In this document: one piece after another, positions 43,584 to 58,082 of the stretch
Layout of the letters: the number at the start of each line of letters is the position of its first letter
How positions within the stretch are numbered: the first letter of the stretch is position 1
Source: Dendrobium chrysotoxum
Lineage: Eukaryota > Streptophyta > Magnoliopsida > Asparagales > Orchidaceae
Direction: 5' to 3'
DNA: 64,000 bases
Assembly: GCA_019925795.1 (NCBI GenBank)
Contig: CM034301.1
Span: 47,145,783-47,209,782, forward strand
The notes under the pieces: model-generated
The model's input: the letters and a program-made list of their open reading frames with translations, nothing else
Told to the model about the DNA's origin: nothing
Databases searched by the model: none
Position numbers and translations under genes: made by a program

Positions 43584-45604
43584 ATGAGGGGGGATAGTCA
43601 GCTTCTCAACGTCTTTCGCCGGTTGTTCTCCCGTAGCCGCGTAAGCGCAGAGCGACGACAAGAGCGAGGGCTGGAAGAAGAAGTCGAGGAAGTAGACGAA
43701 TACGAAGAGGAAGAGGGAAAGGGGGAGGAACAACTGGGAGCTGTGGTGGATTTCGATCTAACCGTTCTTGCGAACATCCGTTTGCTCAGGCCGGCAATAA
43801 TGGCTGGAGAACCCCAGAAGAAGGTGTGCCGTCTTATCCGTGCTCCTTTTTCTTCTAGATGATTAATTATTTTTGATTAATGATCCATTTTTTGTGCTAT
43901 TTCCTATTTTCCATGGAGTACTTGGTTCTATTTTTTTACGCTCACTGTTATTCAAGGAGGAATAGCCAAAACGGGATATTTTGTCCGTATTTCACCATAT
44001 CGACCGTGCTTTTAGAAGAATTCTGGATTTTTTTTTTTTTGCTTTTTTGTGGATTTAGAATGCTCAGGTATTCGGGATGGCAGAGCTCTCAGCCGGAGAC
44101 GCAGTACCTCACCCGTGCTTGTGATTTAGCATTCGTCTTTTGACTTTGTGGGCCGGCTCTCTCTGATGTTGTTGGACGATGATTTTTAGGCTTTTAATTT
44201 CTTGCCCCTCTTGCGTACGGCATCGTGATCATTTTTTGCCGCAAATGCTTGGTAGTTCGTAATTAACGCATTTTCTTGTTTCGTAGTAAATTCAATCACT
44301 GAGCTTAGACTTTTCAATAGTCCATTGTACTTAAGAAGACTGAGTCCGACCGGCACTTGCTTTCTTATTCTATTTTTTACTATATCATATCGTTTTTTTT
44401 TTCACTGAAGTGCTTCCTTTTTCCCGGACTACTTCGGTAAATTGATGCCCATGTTATGTTGATTTGATATTGTTTTATTTTGCTTAGGAAAGGGATTTTT
44501 TTAGCAGATATGCTATGTGCTGAATTACTGATCTTTTATGGTAATGAAGTAAGGCTCAACTTAAACGGTTGAATGCGGTGGTAAAATTTAGACAAGAGGG
44601 CTTATTTTAGTTGTTTATGGAAATTATTTGGCCCTTTTCTTTTGTCTTTTGCAGTGTCTAATCTTTAAATTTCAAAACTTTTAGAATTTGCATGGTACTG
44701 AGTTCTTTACCGAGTATGGTGAAGCAAGCCAATATGAGATTATAGAGGTTGTTGGGAAGGGTAGCTATGGTGTAGTTGGCGCTGCAGTGGACAGCCACAC
44801 TGGAGAGAAGGTTGCAATCAAGAAGATCAATGATGTATTTGAGCATGTTTCTGATGCAACTCGAATTCTTAGAGAAATCAAGCTTCTGAGACTGCTCAGG
44901 CATCCTGATATTGTAGAAATTAAGCATATCATGCTGCCTCCATCCAGACGGGAATTTAGAGATATATATGTTGTTTTTGAGCTAATGGAATCAGATCTCC
45001 ATCAAGTTTTAAAGGTGAATGATGATCTTACTCCGGAACATCATCAATTTTTCCTATATCAACTTCTTCGTGCTCTTAAGTATATTCATTCAGGTTAATA
45101 CCTTTTGTTTATTGATTCACTTGATTTATCATGTTTACATTCTAGTTGGTTTTTGCAGAATTCTGCTTTGTTTCATTAATATGACATAGTCATGTCCACC
45201 TATTGTTGGTTTTCCAGCAAATGTATTTCATCGAGATTTGAAGCCTAAAAATATCCTTGCAAATGCGGACTGCAAGTTAAAAATTTGCGACTTTGGCCTT
45301 GCTCGGGCGTCTTTCACTGATGCCCCATCAGCTATATTTTGGACCGTACGTTACCGTTCTCTCATCAAAACCCTTCCTTTAACAAAAATATGTTAATTTG
45401 TTTGCACGCATCAAAATATTTCTTCATTCTTCTCATAAATAAAGAGTTAAAGTAGGAGGTCTCTTTTGCATTCTTACATTGTTAATTGTGTTGTTCCCTT
45501 GCCTGAAATGTAGGATTATGTGGCAACAAGATGGTATCGAGCTCCTGAACTATGTGGTTCCTTTTTCTCTAAAGTAAGTTGGTTTGTAATTTTGTTTATA
45601 TGCC

Positions 45605-45656
<52 letters not shown>

Positions 45657-48600
45657 ATCTTGAACTGCTTCAAAAGTACAACCCTGTAAGTATATCTTCC
45701 TTCTTGCCATGAAATAACTACTTCTAAAATTATGTCCTCCTTAGTGTGTTCCTAGAGATTTGGATAAATTCTTTGATTGTTTTTATTCTTTATTTACTAC
45801 AAATTTGGGTTTATGAATGATATTTAACCACCAAGAGATTTGTGGAACTTGGTTCGAAGGCATAAAATTGTTAATCTAGCTCGGCTTAAGTTTAGTATTA
45901 GTTGGGCTAGGCTTTTTTTAGTTCAGCTAGCAGTTAATTGAACAAGCTTCATTCAGTTCATTCATGTCTTGATTCCTATTGATTTTGTGGGAGAGAAGAT
46001 GAGAAAGGATTATGATAATTATGAACTGATAAAAAGTAATGATCATAATCCTTATGAATATGGTTGTTTGGTGAACTCAAGTGATGAAACAAAGCATCTT
46101 TCCACTAGCTCTAGAGCGATTGCTAGACTAGGTGGCAATGAAGATTGTAGCTATCCATCTTTTCCTCGAATGACTTGCTGCATAAAAACTTGATATTCAA
46201 TTGCATGCACGTTATTTTTCTTTATCTTGAAGCTCTAGGAGTAAAGAGAGAAAAAAATAGGGTAACAACTTCTCATCCTTGAAATTGTTTAAAACATTAG
46301 TTGTGAGGAATTAATTTTTTCCAAAGGTTTGTAGTTGCAATAAGAATGATTTAATATCCTTTAGGAACCTTAGGATTAAATTTGGAGAGATGTGGATAGG
46401 TATAGGAGAGGTTGGATTGGCCAAGCCAAGAAGTCCCCACCTTGGCTGAGAGCATGTTGAACTACTTTGGGAAACTAGGGTTTGCAAGTGAAGGGCCCAT
46501 GGACTTGAAATCACTTGAAGATTGTTTAGGGATGCCTATTGATGAGATCTGGTACTTGCTGTAATTTTCCAAGTATTTTAGGTTGGGCAAATTGGGGCAA
46601 AATTCAAAAACTAGGTCATGTTGACCTAGTTTGGCCCGATCGCATGTAAAGGGTATTTTGTTTCCATTTTTTTTTCAAAGGAGAATGTAGGGTTTGGCCA
46701 TTGATAGTTAGGAGGGATGTAGGAGACTCATGGGAATGAGTTTAATCACAACTCATAGGGTAAAATTGCAAAAATCAAATCCCACCAAAGGGAGTCTCTC
46801 AGCCACCAAACTAATTACTTCCAAATTTCATTCAAACACACTTTTATTATTTTCCATAGCAATTACAACATAATTATACACAAGTTTCCTGGATTTGATA
46901 TTTAAAATTTGAATTCCAAATAAGGAGGGAAGTTGTTCCTTGTTTCTAGTGGTGGTTGGGTTGGTTTTTTTGGAAAGAGGGGGCTGGCCCCTTCAAGGAG
47001 TGTGGTGTGAAGTGGCTGCTTTGGCAGAATTTTGACTTGTTTACTCCTCTTTGTCTGCACCTTTACATCCTTGAACCGATTAAAATAAGCTTTGAAGCAT
47101 CCTTCCTTGCAAGTCAAACTCCAATGGCATGGGCAGTCACATCCATCTAGCTTGCTTTCATATTTTATCTTCTTCCCAACTTAACTTCTTGGTTTGGTGT
47201 AATATGGTTGTGACCACTTGATGTATGATATATTAAATCCTAAATCCTTGTGCAATATAAGCACACAACATATTGTCCATCATCTTGTCTTTTTACATCA
47301 CATACACACAATCATTTAAAAGAATTGAAAGAAAGAACCATGATAATTATTTGCTTGCCATAGATATAGTAATAAGCCAATGCTACAATGCATCAAGTTG
47401 TGACATCAAATGTGAAAGATAATGGGAAAGGTGGAGAGGGGGAGAAAGAGATAAGGAAGAAAGGTATGTGTGTGTGTGTTGGGGGTTCCCATCCTTCTTG
47501 GCTATTTCTATCATGGTTGAAGTTGAAGAAAGGATGCCTCTCTTGTTGGCTCCTTGTGGATGGATAGGCTTTTAGTGTATGGACATTTGATTGTGCTTGC
47601 AATGGTCTTACACAAGTACCTGACCATTCATATGCGGACAATCATATAAGGGGTATAGGATACAAATAGGAGTGCGTTGAATTATCCCACATCAGAAATG
47701 AAACAATGAACAATAGTCCTAATATATTAGCGAAAGCCCTTGCACATTAGCTTAGGCTTTTAGATTAATAGATATTCATTTACTAATGATTTGGGCTCAG
47801 CTCAATCCCCATTTGATCTAGCCCTCAACTAGAGGGAGGGGAGTGCATAGGAGAGAGGTCTAAATTGTTATGGAATCTTATTATTGTCCTATGAAGGAAA
47901 CATGTTACACAAACTTAGTCATGGGAGAAAGGGGGGAGTGTTATCCAATATTTGTGATTATTTCATTAAGGTTATTTTTGAAATTTATTTAATTTTTTTG
48001 CTGCCCTATTTTTTTTATTTATAAAAGGAGAGAGTAGCATCTTTTATTATGCAAGTGAAATTTGGTTTTTATTTCTTTAGTCTTCGCAATAAGGCTAAGT
48101 GAAATCTATAGCATTGAATATAGGATGTAGCCATCAATTGGTTCTTGTATGTTATTGGGTGATGATCTTCTATTTTGTTTCCTTTTTTTTTCACTACATA
48201 GGTTTCATATATTTTCCAATACAAATGTCTTACATAAGTATATGATGGTCAATAATCTTGAATGATATAGATTTAATCTGTATATATTCAGTCCCATTCA
48301 TCCATGACCTTGAATGCTTAAGATTTAATATGTATTTATCCAGTAGCATTCATCCGTAACCTTGAATGATTAAGATTTAAAGTGTATGATTTTGAGACCT
48401 AAAAAAGGAGGATGTTCTACTTCCCAATAAAATGAGGTTGATTTGAAATACTTGTATAGGCAGGCACATTACTAAGTTCTTGAGTATTAACTGAGGTCTG
48501 ATTGGTTTGGTTGATTCAACATACTTTTATAAGTACAATAGTAAATAATGGTTTGTTATTTCTCCACGCTGAGTTTGCTTTTGTTATCCAGACAAGATAA

Positions 48601-51600
48601 ACTTTTGTATGGTATAATGATTTTACTAAGTTCATGAGGTATCTGTCCTAAGTGTCAGGATTATGGGCTATACCATTTTGACAGCCTTGAGGCTCTCTTT
48701 CATGTGAGGGTGGAGTGGTTCTTTAGCGGTGTTGAAGTTGGCGTATTGTGATGTGAACACCACGGGTATCGATTTAGAAGAACAAACTCTCTGCACATGT
48801 AGGGTAATTCTGCATACATCATTTTCTCTATAGATTCTGACTTATGCATAGGCATACTTCACAAGCAGGGTAATTCTGCATACATCATTTTGCACGAAGT
48901 TTCATTGTCACATCTGGTGAAGAGAATAGTGTGCTTTGCTTAGCTTAAAAGCAAGCATGTCTGTAATTTTTATGCCCGTTGAGAAGTCCTATTAAAATAT
49001 TGTGGTGATGATAGGAGGGATATCGCATGGTTTCTATAAAAAGGTTATGCACTAGCTTATGAATTAACCAGCAATTTAAACTATTATAGGTTTATAAGTT
49101 GATAAAATTTTATTCATCTGATTTCTTATTTCTCAAATTGTTTTTGTTTCAAGCTTGAGGCCTCATTGAAAGGTAGCTGATGATTTTTTTTCAAGATTTT
49201 CATTGTTCTAAAATTATAAATGATGTTCATTGATAACTAAATTTAAATAATGTTAATTTTTTCATTGGGTTTGGAGCAGTAGACTTGGTTAAATTTCTAT
49301 GATGAATATCCATGAATTACTGGAAGTAGATGTTCAGCAACTTTAAAAATGATTGTGCATTAATCATTATCTTCCAGCATACTACCCATATATGGCTTGT
49401 TATGAATAGTTGTGAAATATTTTCTCTGTTGTTTGTCAAAGAATAATGTCGGAAATGTGCTTTTAAATGTCTTTTGATTCTACGCACCCTTTTCCTATTT
49501 GCAAATTACGATCTATTAATAACTGCAGTGAAGCCCCTTCTTCCAACAATTTCCTTGCTTCTAACGTGTGTGTAAAATTCCACCCCCTGTCTCATCTACT
49601 TTGTGTTCTTATTTTACATTTTTCTGCATGTTTATTGATCCTATAAAACATAATCATAGGCCTTAGATCCACTTGGCCTGACCCAGCATCCGGCCCTGGA
49701 TCTAGGCAAGCTTATCTTGCCGAAAAGTCATGTCCAGATTCAATATTTGAAGCCTGAATGTGTCAAGCTGGGCTTATCTATTACAAAAATGTTTGGTCTG
49801 ATACAACATGCTTTGGATACACATATTGACATTGAAGTTATTGCATTTAACATCATAGATACTATCATACAAATGCTTTTGTGATTAATTATAATTTTGG
49901 TGTCTTATTTTTTGTTTATATTGCTAGAATTTTTGGTGCACCAAGTGAAGCATTACCCATTTATTGTGTTTTGAGTGGCCCATTTGGCTTGTCATTTAAG
50001 TTGATCACTTGGACCGATGCAAGATTCGATACCTAGGTTGTTTGCATAATACCATATTGATTGCGCTAAGGCTGTCAAAGTTAGGCAGTCTAGGCTCAGC
50101 TGATGATTTGGCATGGACTGATCATATTCTGAAATCTGCCCGAATTGGTCCACCAACTTGTCAATTGATCACAGCTAGTTTTGTAGTTTTTAGCCTCAAT
50201 AGTTTTCATGACAATGTTCATGTTTTCTAGGACTTTTATTGGTGAGTTAGTAGCACATAAGAAAAATTACACGACTTGGAACTAAGTCCTTTCTAAATGC
50301 AGATCTACTATTTATTGTCAGCAGCAGTTTAAAATGACTGAAATGCCCTTTGTTTATGGGTGTGCGGGTGCCATCAGAGTTGGGACTTAGGATTTCACCC
50401 TTGCAGGTCTAGCAGCTTATTTGTGCAATTAGGTGTCCCAATTGTCCCAACTGGGATGCATTGCGGTGTTTGAGGAGACAATCTAATATTGTGGTAGGTG
50501 CAGTTTTGATAAAAGCAGCCAAGAGCATTAATATGACGCTGCTTTCTGATCTACTAAAATATAGGAGGGCTACTTGGGACTTCAAAAAATTGACGGATAC
50601 TAGTCTCATTTTATGTGAAATGAGTGACGTGTTGTTTTCCAGCATAATTTCTCTGCATATATTTTTTCACAATTCATAAGCATGTTTCTCTTAAAGTTTA
50701 TAAAAAAAAAAAAGAAACATGCTTTTAAAAATTGATAAAAAAATAAATACTAGTGAGATTTATAATGATTATAAGTTAGAAGTCTGATAATGAGGATTAT
50801 AAGTTAGAAGTCTGATAATGAGGTAGTAAGTAATATGAAAGCTAGAATTTTTTAATGATTTATATGCTAGGCTAAGTACTATGGAAAGATAAAATGAGAT
50901 GTACAAAATAATTAAGGCAAGAGGTAAGAGCCCTAGATATTTTGTTTATGTTAGATGCGCTAGAAGTAAATACAATAAGTTCTCAATGGCTAAGAAATCT
51001 CGGGAAATACTATTTAGAGAATTTATTAAATGACAAATTTTAGCAAGAAATTATTTTGAAAGAGCATGATGAATAATACAATAAGATAATTATAAAATGA
51101 TCAAGAAATGTGAAGTGAAGTTAGCTTCGAAGGAGATGCATCAAAGTAAAGCTCTAGGTCTAGATGAGATAATAATAATAAAAAAAAACGTCTAGATGAG
51201 ATATATTTAGGTCTAGATGAAAAGTGCAATGAGGTCTAAATAATTATGGGTGATATTGTAGTTGCTTGGTTAAAAAATCAAATGTTTTTTTTAAAGCTAA
51301 GAGGAAGATTAATGATTGGAGAGGAAGCATCTTGATAGCAATATTTCAGATTTAGGGACATTATAATTGCGGTAATTATTGAGGGATTAAACTTAAAAAA
51401 TTATGTCAACAATGAAGAATCAATTTGTTTTTGTGCCAAGAAGAATCTTGGTTGAAATATTTGTTTTATTATGATAATTAAAGAAAAATATATATAGTAA
51501 AAAATAATCCCCTTATGACTTTTATTGATCTTGAGGAGAATATTCTATAACATTATGGGAGGAAGTGATGGAAAAATATTTTTAAAAAATTATGTCAACA

Positions 51601-54600
51601 ATGAATAGTCAATTTGGTTTTGTGCCAAGAAGAATCTTAGCTGAAGCTTTTGCTTTGTTATGACTATTAAAGAAAATATATAGCAAAAACTGACTCTCTT
51701 ATGGCTTTTATAGATCTTGAGATGAATTATAATCGAGAACCAAGGAGTTAATTTGGTGTGCTTTAAGAAAAAAGTGTGACTCAAAGGTTTTAAAGGTATT
51801 CGGCAATTTTAATGGGTGATATCAACAACTATTAATCTATATTACTAGAAGATTAAATGATACCTGTGTTATTGGTTTAAGTTTCTTTGGTCTTACACAC
51901 AAGAGTGATAGATAGATGAGGATATAACTTTTAGTATTCAATTTGGATGGTTAAAATAAAGTGTCTTATGATTATTATGAAATCACAATATATCTTGGGA
52001 ATATAATTTATTTTTTAAAATTGCTATTAGATTGGCTATGTTTTATGAGTAATAGTATTAGAATGTTACTTTTAGTGATGTAAAACGTGATAAAAAGATG
52101 TTAAGATGAATATATGAAAAATTAGAAAGTCAAGCTTGAGAAGTGCTTATGTTAAAGGGATGGTTGGAATATTATTAGCTGAATGCAAGATAGTGAAAAA
52201 TAGACTTAAATACTTTAGACATGTACAATAAAGGGTAGAAAGTGCACACATAAGGGTTGTAGATTAAATTAAGAGTACTGCAACACACCCCAAACCAATC
52301 TACACACACAAAAAAAGCATTTTGTGGCCTACTTTTTTAGGTTTTGCAATCAAAATGGGGAGTGTCATGCACTTTTGTTTGTGTAGGATTTTTTATTGGT
52401 CTACATAATTAAGTGAGGATGTTGCATGAGTTTTTTTAGGTTTTTTTGTGATTCTATTCTCTGAAATTAACGCTGCTGAATGATTATAAATAAAAAGTAG
52501 ACAAAAAATAGTACGGATAGAAATTGCACAAGATGATCATGTGGATAGATTTGATAGCTCATTCAATACACAATAAGATTAATGAAGGATGAGGATTCTT
52601 AAAATTAACTCCATCATGCTATGATGATGAATTTTTCTATATATTTATAATCAAAATAGCTTACTGTTGGTTTGAAGGTAAGTAGTCATTCATGCAATAA
52701 TTTAAACGTCAATAAGACCATAATGTTCCCATGTTTTAATAGCATTTTCAATCCTTAATTATATTTTCTTGATAAGTTTATTACTCATAACCTAACCAAG
52801 TCTTATACTTATGTCAGACAAGGTTGATTTCCTACAAGCAAAATGCAGGCTAATTTGTTACATTTGCATGTTACAGTATACCCCAGCTATTGATATTTGG
52901 AGTATAGGATGCATATTTGCGGAAATGCTATCAGGAAAACCGCTATTTCCTGGAAAGAATGTGGTTCATCAATTAGACCTCATGACTGATTTACTTGGCA
53001 CTCCTGCTCCTGAATCCTTGGCGAAGGTTACCTCATATCCAAAAAGATAGTTTTTGTTATTTTGTGTATGATTATATTTTTCTCTTATTTAACTTTGATG
53101 AATTTAGCTGTTCCAAAATATTTGCATCTATTACGTTCCTTTGAATTTCATTACACCTTGCATATATGTTATAACCTATATTATGTTCCTTTAAATTTCA
53201 TTCTAAGGACATTAATGATGGTTCACAGAGGCCGTCAAGTTAATGTGGATCACAATAAATTAAAGCTGCACGTTTTAAAAGAACATTTTTTAATCGATCA
53301 AGCCCTCTTCAACTTGAAATTAGCTCTATTGGAAAGCTTCGACGCTAGGCCAATGTGGTCTTTTGGATGAAACAACCTACAAACTATCCACAAAGATCCT
53401 TCGACCATGTTAATATGACTTTCTCACTAAGTAGACCAAGGTACATATCTGACCTAGAATGCTGATAACATTCAAACCAGTAATATGAAGTTGTTAAATG
53501 ATGGTGAAATCTCTAGATGATGCTTAATCACTATGTCATTCCACCTTTTGAAAGCATTCTCTCCTGATTTGTAAGAACCAGTGAGCATCCTTTTAGTGCT
53601 TATAATTCTTTCATACACCAACTCATGCACCATATCTTGAATTTTCTTGAGCTGAACGGCAGTCTTGCTATAATATATTTTTATGAATCATTGACCTAAT
53701 ATCAAATTACCATAAACTCAGTCAAGGAGCAAGAAATGTAAAAGAAAATTTTCATGGCATGATATAGTCACTGTAAGTTCCTCGCAATACCATTTTGATT
53801 GCAAACGGCCCAGTCATATTCATAGATTTGATGAATAAGGTGTTTCGATCCTATAAGTAGAAGCACAAAAAGAATGGATTAAGCTTCCTAGAGTACCAAG
53901 AAGAAGAAGAGAATCTCATGCTTGTATATAAAATGAGCTTTGGTAGGTTTCTTATTATGTTCACATTTTTAGTTTATCAAATTATTCCTTGTTTAATAAT
54001 AGTTTAGTGATTTAACATGTGGGCCCGGCAAAAGTCAGGCATTTTTTTATTCTTTTACCTAACATAATAATACTCTAGTAGGTCTATTTTGAACAAAAGG
54101 TATACATGTTACAACATCAATATATTCCTTTAAAAAAAAAATTTGACAAAAGAATATGATATATGTTATGTATTTTTGGATGAGTATAAACTTCAACATT
54201 TGCATCATGGGAGCTCAAAAACACATTATTAAATCAATTTATTTAATACAGATAGAAGTTGATAGTTGATATGGTATTTTATGCAGTTTAATAAACTATG
54301 CTTAACTTTTTTTAGTATTTAAGTATTTATGTTAGTTTTATTTAGGATCTTGGATGAATTATCCATTTTGGATTTCAAGTTTAAATTTGAATTAGTTTGG
54401 ATAAGGTTTATTTTGATTTTGTAATTGATCTTATCTTGTAAATCTATTTCTATAAATAAAGGAGTCTAGTCATGGATTTTAGAATCAATGAATTGGGTAA
54501 AGATATTTGAGTTTTACTCAACTGCCTTCTCTCTTTAGTCCCCTTTCTTTTTGCTTTTCTACCTCTTTGATCTTTCTCTCTCTCTCTCTTTTCTTTCTTT

Positions 54601-57600
54601 CTCTTCTCAGGAATACTTTTTTTCCTTTTTCTCCTTCCTCTTATAACGTTGTTTTGGATGAACTAGTATCATAACTAAAACTTCTATTGCGTTATTGTTC
54701 TTACTTCTACAATAGTAGCAATTGCATCTCATCCACAAAATCACAATTGCAATTGTGTTTGCCCCTTACACATTCCTGAACTACTTGCATCCATTGCATC
54801 CAGCCACCAGTTGGACACATCGACGCCCTTTACCCCAACTTCTCTGCATTCTTTGCCGACCCCAACATCACTCACCAACTCCACCTTCTCGTTGCATTGT
54901 CATACAAACAATCCAACAAGATTCATCATAAAAGAACGCTCGCTAACTATTGCGCTCAACTTTCTCATTAATTGCATTTCTTATGCGACAAAATTTAACA
55001 CTAAATTGCTATCACTCATGTGGATCAGAAACGTTTCAGTTCATTTACGACTTAGTACCGGGAGGCCTCCTCTTCATCCTCTTTCATCCACTTATCTCTC
55101 ATCAATCTATATTTGCAACTCCTCACTTGAGATCTCCATTGCATGCCAAACATACGATTGCAGTTAGGGAGAAATGGCAAATGTTATTGTAATGAATCTG
55201 TTGGCCATAAATTTAGCTCTCTTGAACTTGCAACCATCGTCTACTTCCCCTGCTCTACAGCGACACTAGGCTTGTCGACAAATCACTTCACCGTCAAAGT
55301 TGATTCCACCACCGATGAATTCTTTTGCATACCCATCTTCGTTGCCGTCAACTTTTGCACTGACCTCGTTGTTTTGCTCTCCCATGCACTTGATGCTAGA
55401 ACTACCTCCTATTAAGCAATCTCATCGCACTCAATTATGCTTGTGTCCTTGCCCACGCATTCACGATTGCTCAATGGCCTTTCTTGCACACTCCACATCG
55501 CCAGTCTCAATTTTTGCTTTACTCAAACATTCTACTATCTATTTTTGAGTTTGTTGCAATCAAATTCGCTAACAACTGCATTACCTTAACCCAATGCACA
55601 ACCCAATTAAGCCCAATCTAGTTCCAAACCCCATTGTAGAACTATACTATAGAGGATATTATGGGAAGACTTCAAAACTTTTGGAGATATCTTTTCAAAA
55701 TTTTGATATTGTTCTCGAAGATTTATGAAAGAGCAGTATACTAATATTGTTGATTTAGTAATGTTCTTGCTTTTAATCTCTTTCTCATTGGGATAGAATT
55801 TCCCTTTGTCATCTCTTCTCTGAGATGGACTTCACATTCATCTATTTTTCTTTAGGATGGATGTTGCTAACTCTATAGTACAATTGACGATCTTCAGTTA
55901 TTCGTCAAGCCATATTTCAACCCTTTATAGTATAGTTCTTTGAAACCCAAGGAAATTGATAAAGCATGGTTAATTAGGTTTATATATTTTTGGATATTTT
56001 AGGATTTGTTCTCATATAATTATGATTTTGGATAAATTATCTCTTTTTGAATAATTTTAGGTTTAAATTTGAATTCTCCTTTCTCTCCCTCTACTCTTAG
56101 GTCTTAGGTCTTAGGTCCCTCTTTTAGTCCCATTTTCCTTTTTCTTTTTCTTTTGTTGCCTTGCTTTGTATTAATAGCTAGTTGGGAGAGCGTTGTGAAT
56201 CCATAATAGAAGATTGCATTTAATTAGTAGTTAAAAGTAAGTTAATTTGTAGGAGTTAATTAAATTGAGGTAACATTGTGTTTTATAAATACCTCAATTT
56301 AGGGAGGATTAGATATAAATACCTCAATTTAGGGAGGATTAGATATAAATAATTACATGAACTCATTGCAAGTTAACTGCATGCTCTCTTAGGCTTGTTA
56401 TTAACTCTGATTTTATTATATCTTTTTCTCTTGTGATGTATGCAGATTCGAAATGAAAAGGCTAAAAGATATCTTAGCAGCATGCGCAAAAAATTCCCAG
56501 TTCCCTTCTCACAGAAGTTTCGCGATGCAAATCCTTTGGCGCTTTGTTTACTTCAACGTTTACTTGCTTTTGATCCTAAAGATCGTCCTACTGCTGAAGA
56601 GGTGTGAGCTTCAAATTTAAAATTGTTCAATGTGAAATCAAGTCCTTTATTAAGCAAATATATGGTTGTAGTTGGTATAATGTGATACTTGATATTCTTT
56701 CATGCAGGCTCTATTAGATCCATACTTCTATGGACTGGCAAATGTAGAGCGGGAACCTTCAACCCAACCAATTTCAAAACTTGAATTTGAATTTGAAAGG
56801 AGGAAACTTACAAAAGAAGATGTTCGAGAATTAATCTATCGAGAGGTAAAAGTCTAGGAGAGTGGTTATGCTTTATTATAATAACTATACTCTTAATCAC
56901 TGTACACTTCTTAATGATGAATTTCGATTAATGCTAACAGATTTTAGAGTATCATCCGCAAATGCTTAAAGAATATCTTCGTGGAGGAGAGCAGACTAGC
57001 TTTATGTACCCAAGGTAACATCATTTATTTGTCAGTATCGTTATTTAAGATGACAAGGGCTTTTTAGTTAGTTTTGGATATGTAATTTAACGCAGACCTT
57101 TTCTTCTAGTAAAATTATTCAACCAGCTAGTCTTTTACTGCTCATAAATCTTATATTTTGTAGTGTTCTTAGTAATTTTGAACCAGACAAAGTTCATAGT
57201 TGTTTTACAAGGAAATGTTCATGCGGTTGATAAATGATTCTCAAAGCCGTAGGGAGGAAAGTGGGTCATGATTTAGATAATCTTGCACGGTTGTTTTACC
57301 TCGGTCCCTTTTCCTAAATATGTTTGGGTTGTGTCTTCTAATGATTACGTCATACTTCTGAATAAGATACTTTTGCACGTGGCATATTCATGAAACTCTA
57401 GCAGGATGCCATCATGTCGTCCTCACTGTTTAACGTACACACACACAAACAGTATGAGTGTGCATGCTGCAGTGCCATGGTAAATTTTCTTTTAGCTAGA
57501 CTAGTGCACGCGATATAGAACAATGCTAATTATTCAGAGAAAAATGCCAGGTGTAACTACTTGTTGCGGTTGTGGCTTTAGCTATCTACCATATGGTTTA

Positions 57601-58082
57601 TTGATATGCTCATCATATCTAGTTTTACAGTGGAGTGGATCGCTTTAAGCGACAATTTGCTCATTTTGAAGAGCATCCTGGGAAGGGAGAAAGAGCTACT
57701 CCAGTTTTGAGGCAGAATACTTCTTTGCCCAGGTAAAAAATCAAGAGTTCCAATCGAAGAGTAGTGTCACATTGTTCATCAACTTAGCACTTAATAATGT
57801 ATTGATCTGCATCTTTTTTTCAGGGAGAGGGTTTTACTGACTAAAGAAGAAAAGGCTGATACAGAGAATGAGCCTGAAAGACCTGACAGACTAAGTGTTG
57901 CTGGGGCTGTTAATTCCACAAATGATAGCCCTTCCAAATCTCTGCAGGGTAATGCCTCCGAGGATTTTGTGGCTGCAGAAAACGTGCAAAACAGATCAAA
58001 TTATAGTGTGCGTAGCTTGCTGAAGAGTGCTAGCATCAGTGCTTCCCAATGTGTAAAAGTGGAAGGACGAATGGATGCTAAA
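43584..58082 (+). CDS. Group D MAP kinase (TDY type), ten exons seen, 3' end missing
   Basis: Exons: 43584-43823, 44685-45093, 45218-45345, 45514-45573, 52877-53026, 56446-56601, 56708-56845, 56941-57014, 57631-57732, 57824-58082. All introns are GT-AG and phases agree, giving 572 codons. Residues 1-80 form an extension (MRGDSQLLNVFRRLFSRSR, then an acidic run) like that of rice BWMK1-type kinases. Kinase motifs: GKGSYGVV 104-111, VAIKK with Lys126, HRDLKPKN 221-228, DFG 241-243, activation loop TDY 259-261 (split by intron 3), and WYRAPELC. The long C-terminal region has RRKLTKEDVRELIYREILEYHP and RSLLKSASIS. Upstream kinases would phosphorylate T and Y of TDY; family members act in defence and stress signalling. 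ATG 43584 is the first in-frame Met. The last exon (a few dozen codons in relatives) is not found before the window ends. Confidence 0.93.
45606..45656. repeat. (GT)n(AT)n microsatellite
   Basis: A compound tract of about 13 GT and 8 AT units, 33 bp past the intron 4 donor site. Confidence 0.95.
50840..52240 (+). pseudogene. LINE (RTE-like) reverse transcriptase relic
   Basis: Decayed translation in the plus direction gives phrases known from plant non-LTR RT proteins: SKALGLDE, DIVVAWL, YNCGNYGGIKL, NQFGFVPRRI, LMAFIDLE, and near the end NRLKYFRHVQ and RVESAHI. Order and spacing are those of the RT core and the C-terminal tail. Stops are frequent. The NQF..FIDLE segment appears twice (about 51405-51560 and 51585-51740), a ~180-bp internal duplication. 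The relic lies sense to the kinase gene within intron 4. Confidence 0.7.
53027..56445 (+). other. Intron 5 of the MAP kinase gene (3.4 kb)
   Basis: Bounded by GCGAAG|GTTACC and TGCAG|ATTCG. It holds a CT-rich tract near 54573-54606 and a C-rich stretch 54720-55560 with overlapping ORFs in several frames but no recognisable protein. A 31-bp direct duplication (ATAAATACCTCAATTTAGGG...) lies at about 56285-56348. No element boundaries could be set. Confidence 0.75.

Larger units (their letters stand above)
45574..52876 (+). other. Intron 4 of the MAP kinase gene (7.3 kb)
   Basis: It is bounded by AAA|GTAAGT and TTACAG|TATACC. It is far longer than the other early introns (about 0.1-0.9 kb). It contains a (GT)n(AT)n microsatellite at 45606-45656, retroelement-like but unassigned stretches near 46.2-47.7 kb, and a LINE relic at 50.84-52.24 kb. 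Small ORFs inside (for example 45969-46193) are not supported as genes. Confidence 0.85.

Noticed and set aside
45969..46193. 74-codon ORF in intron 4
   Set aside because: Single short frame with no homologue I recognise and no splice context; the kinase reading frame skips it.
54722..55548. Overlapping ORFs of 69-118 codons in intron 5
   Set aside because: C-rich stretch with frames in all registers, no family resemblance, and located inside a well-defined intron.
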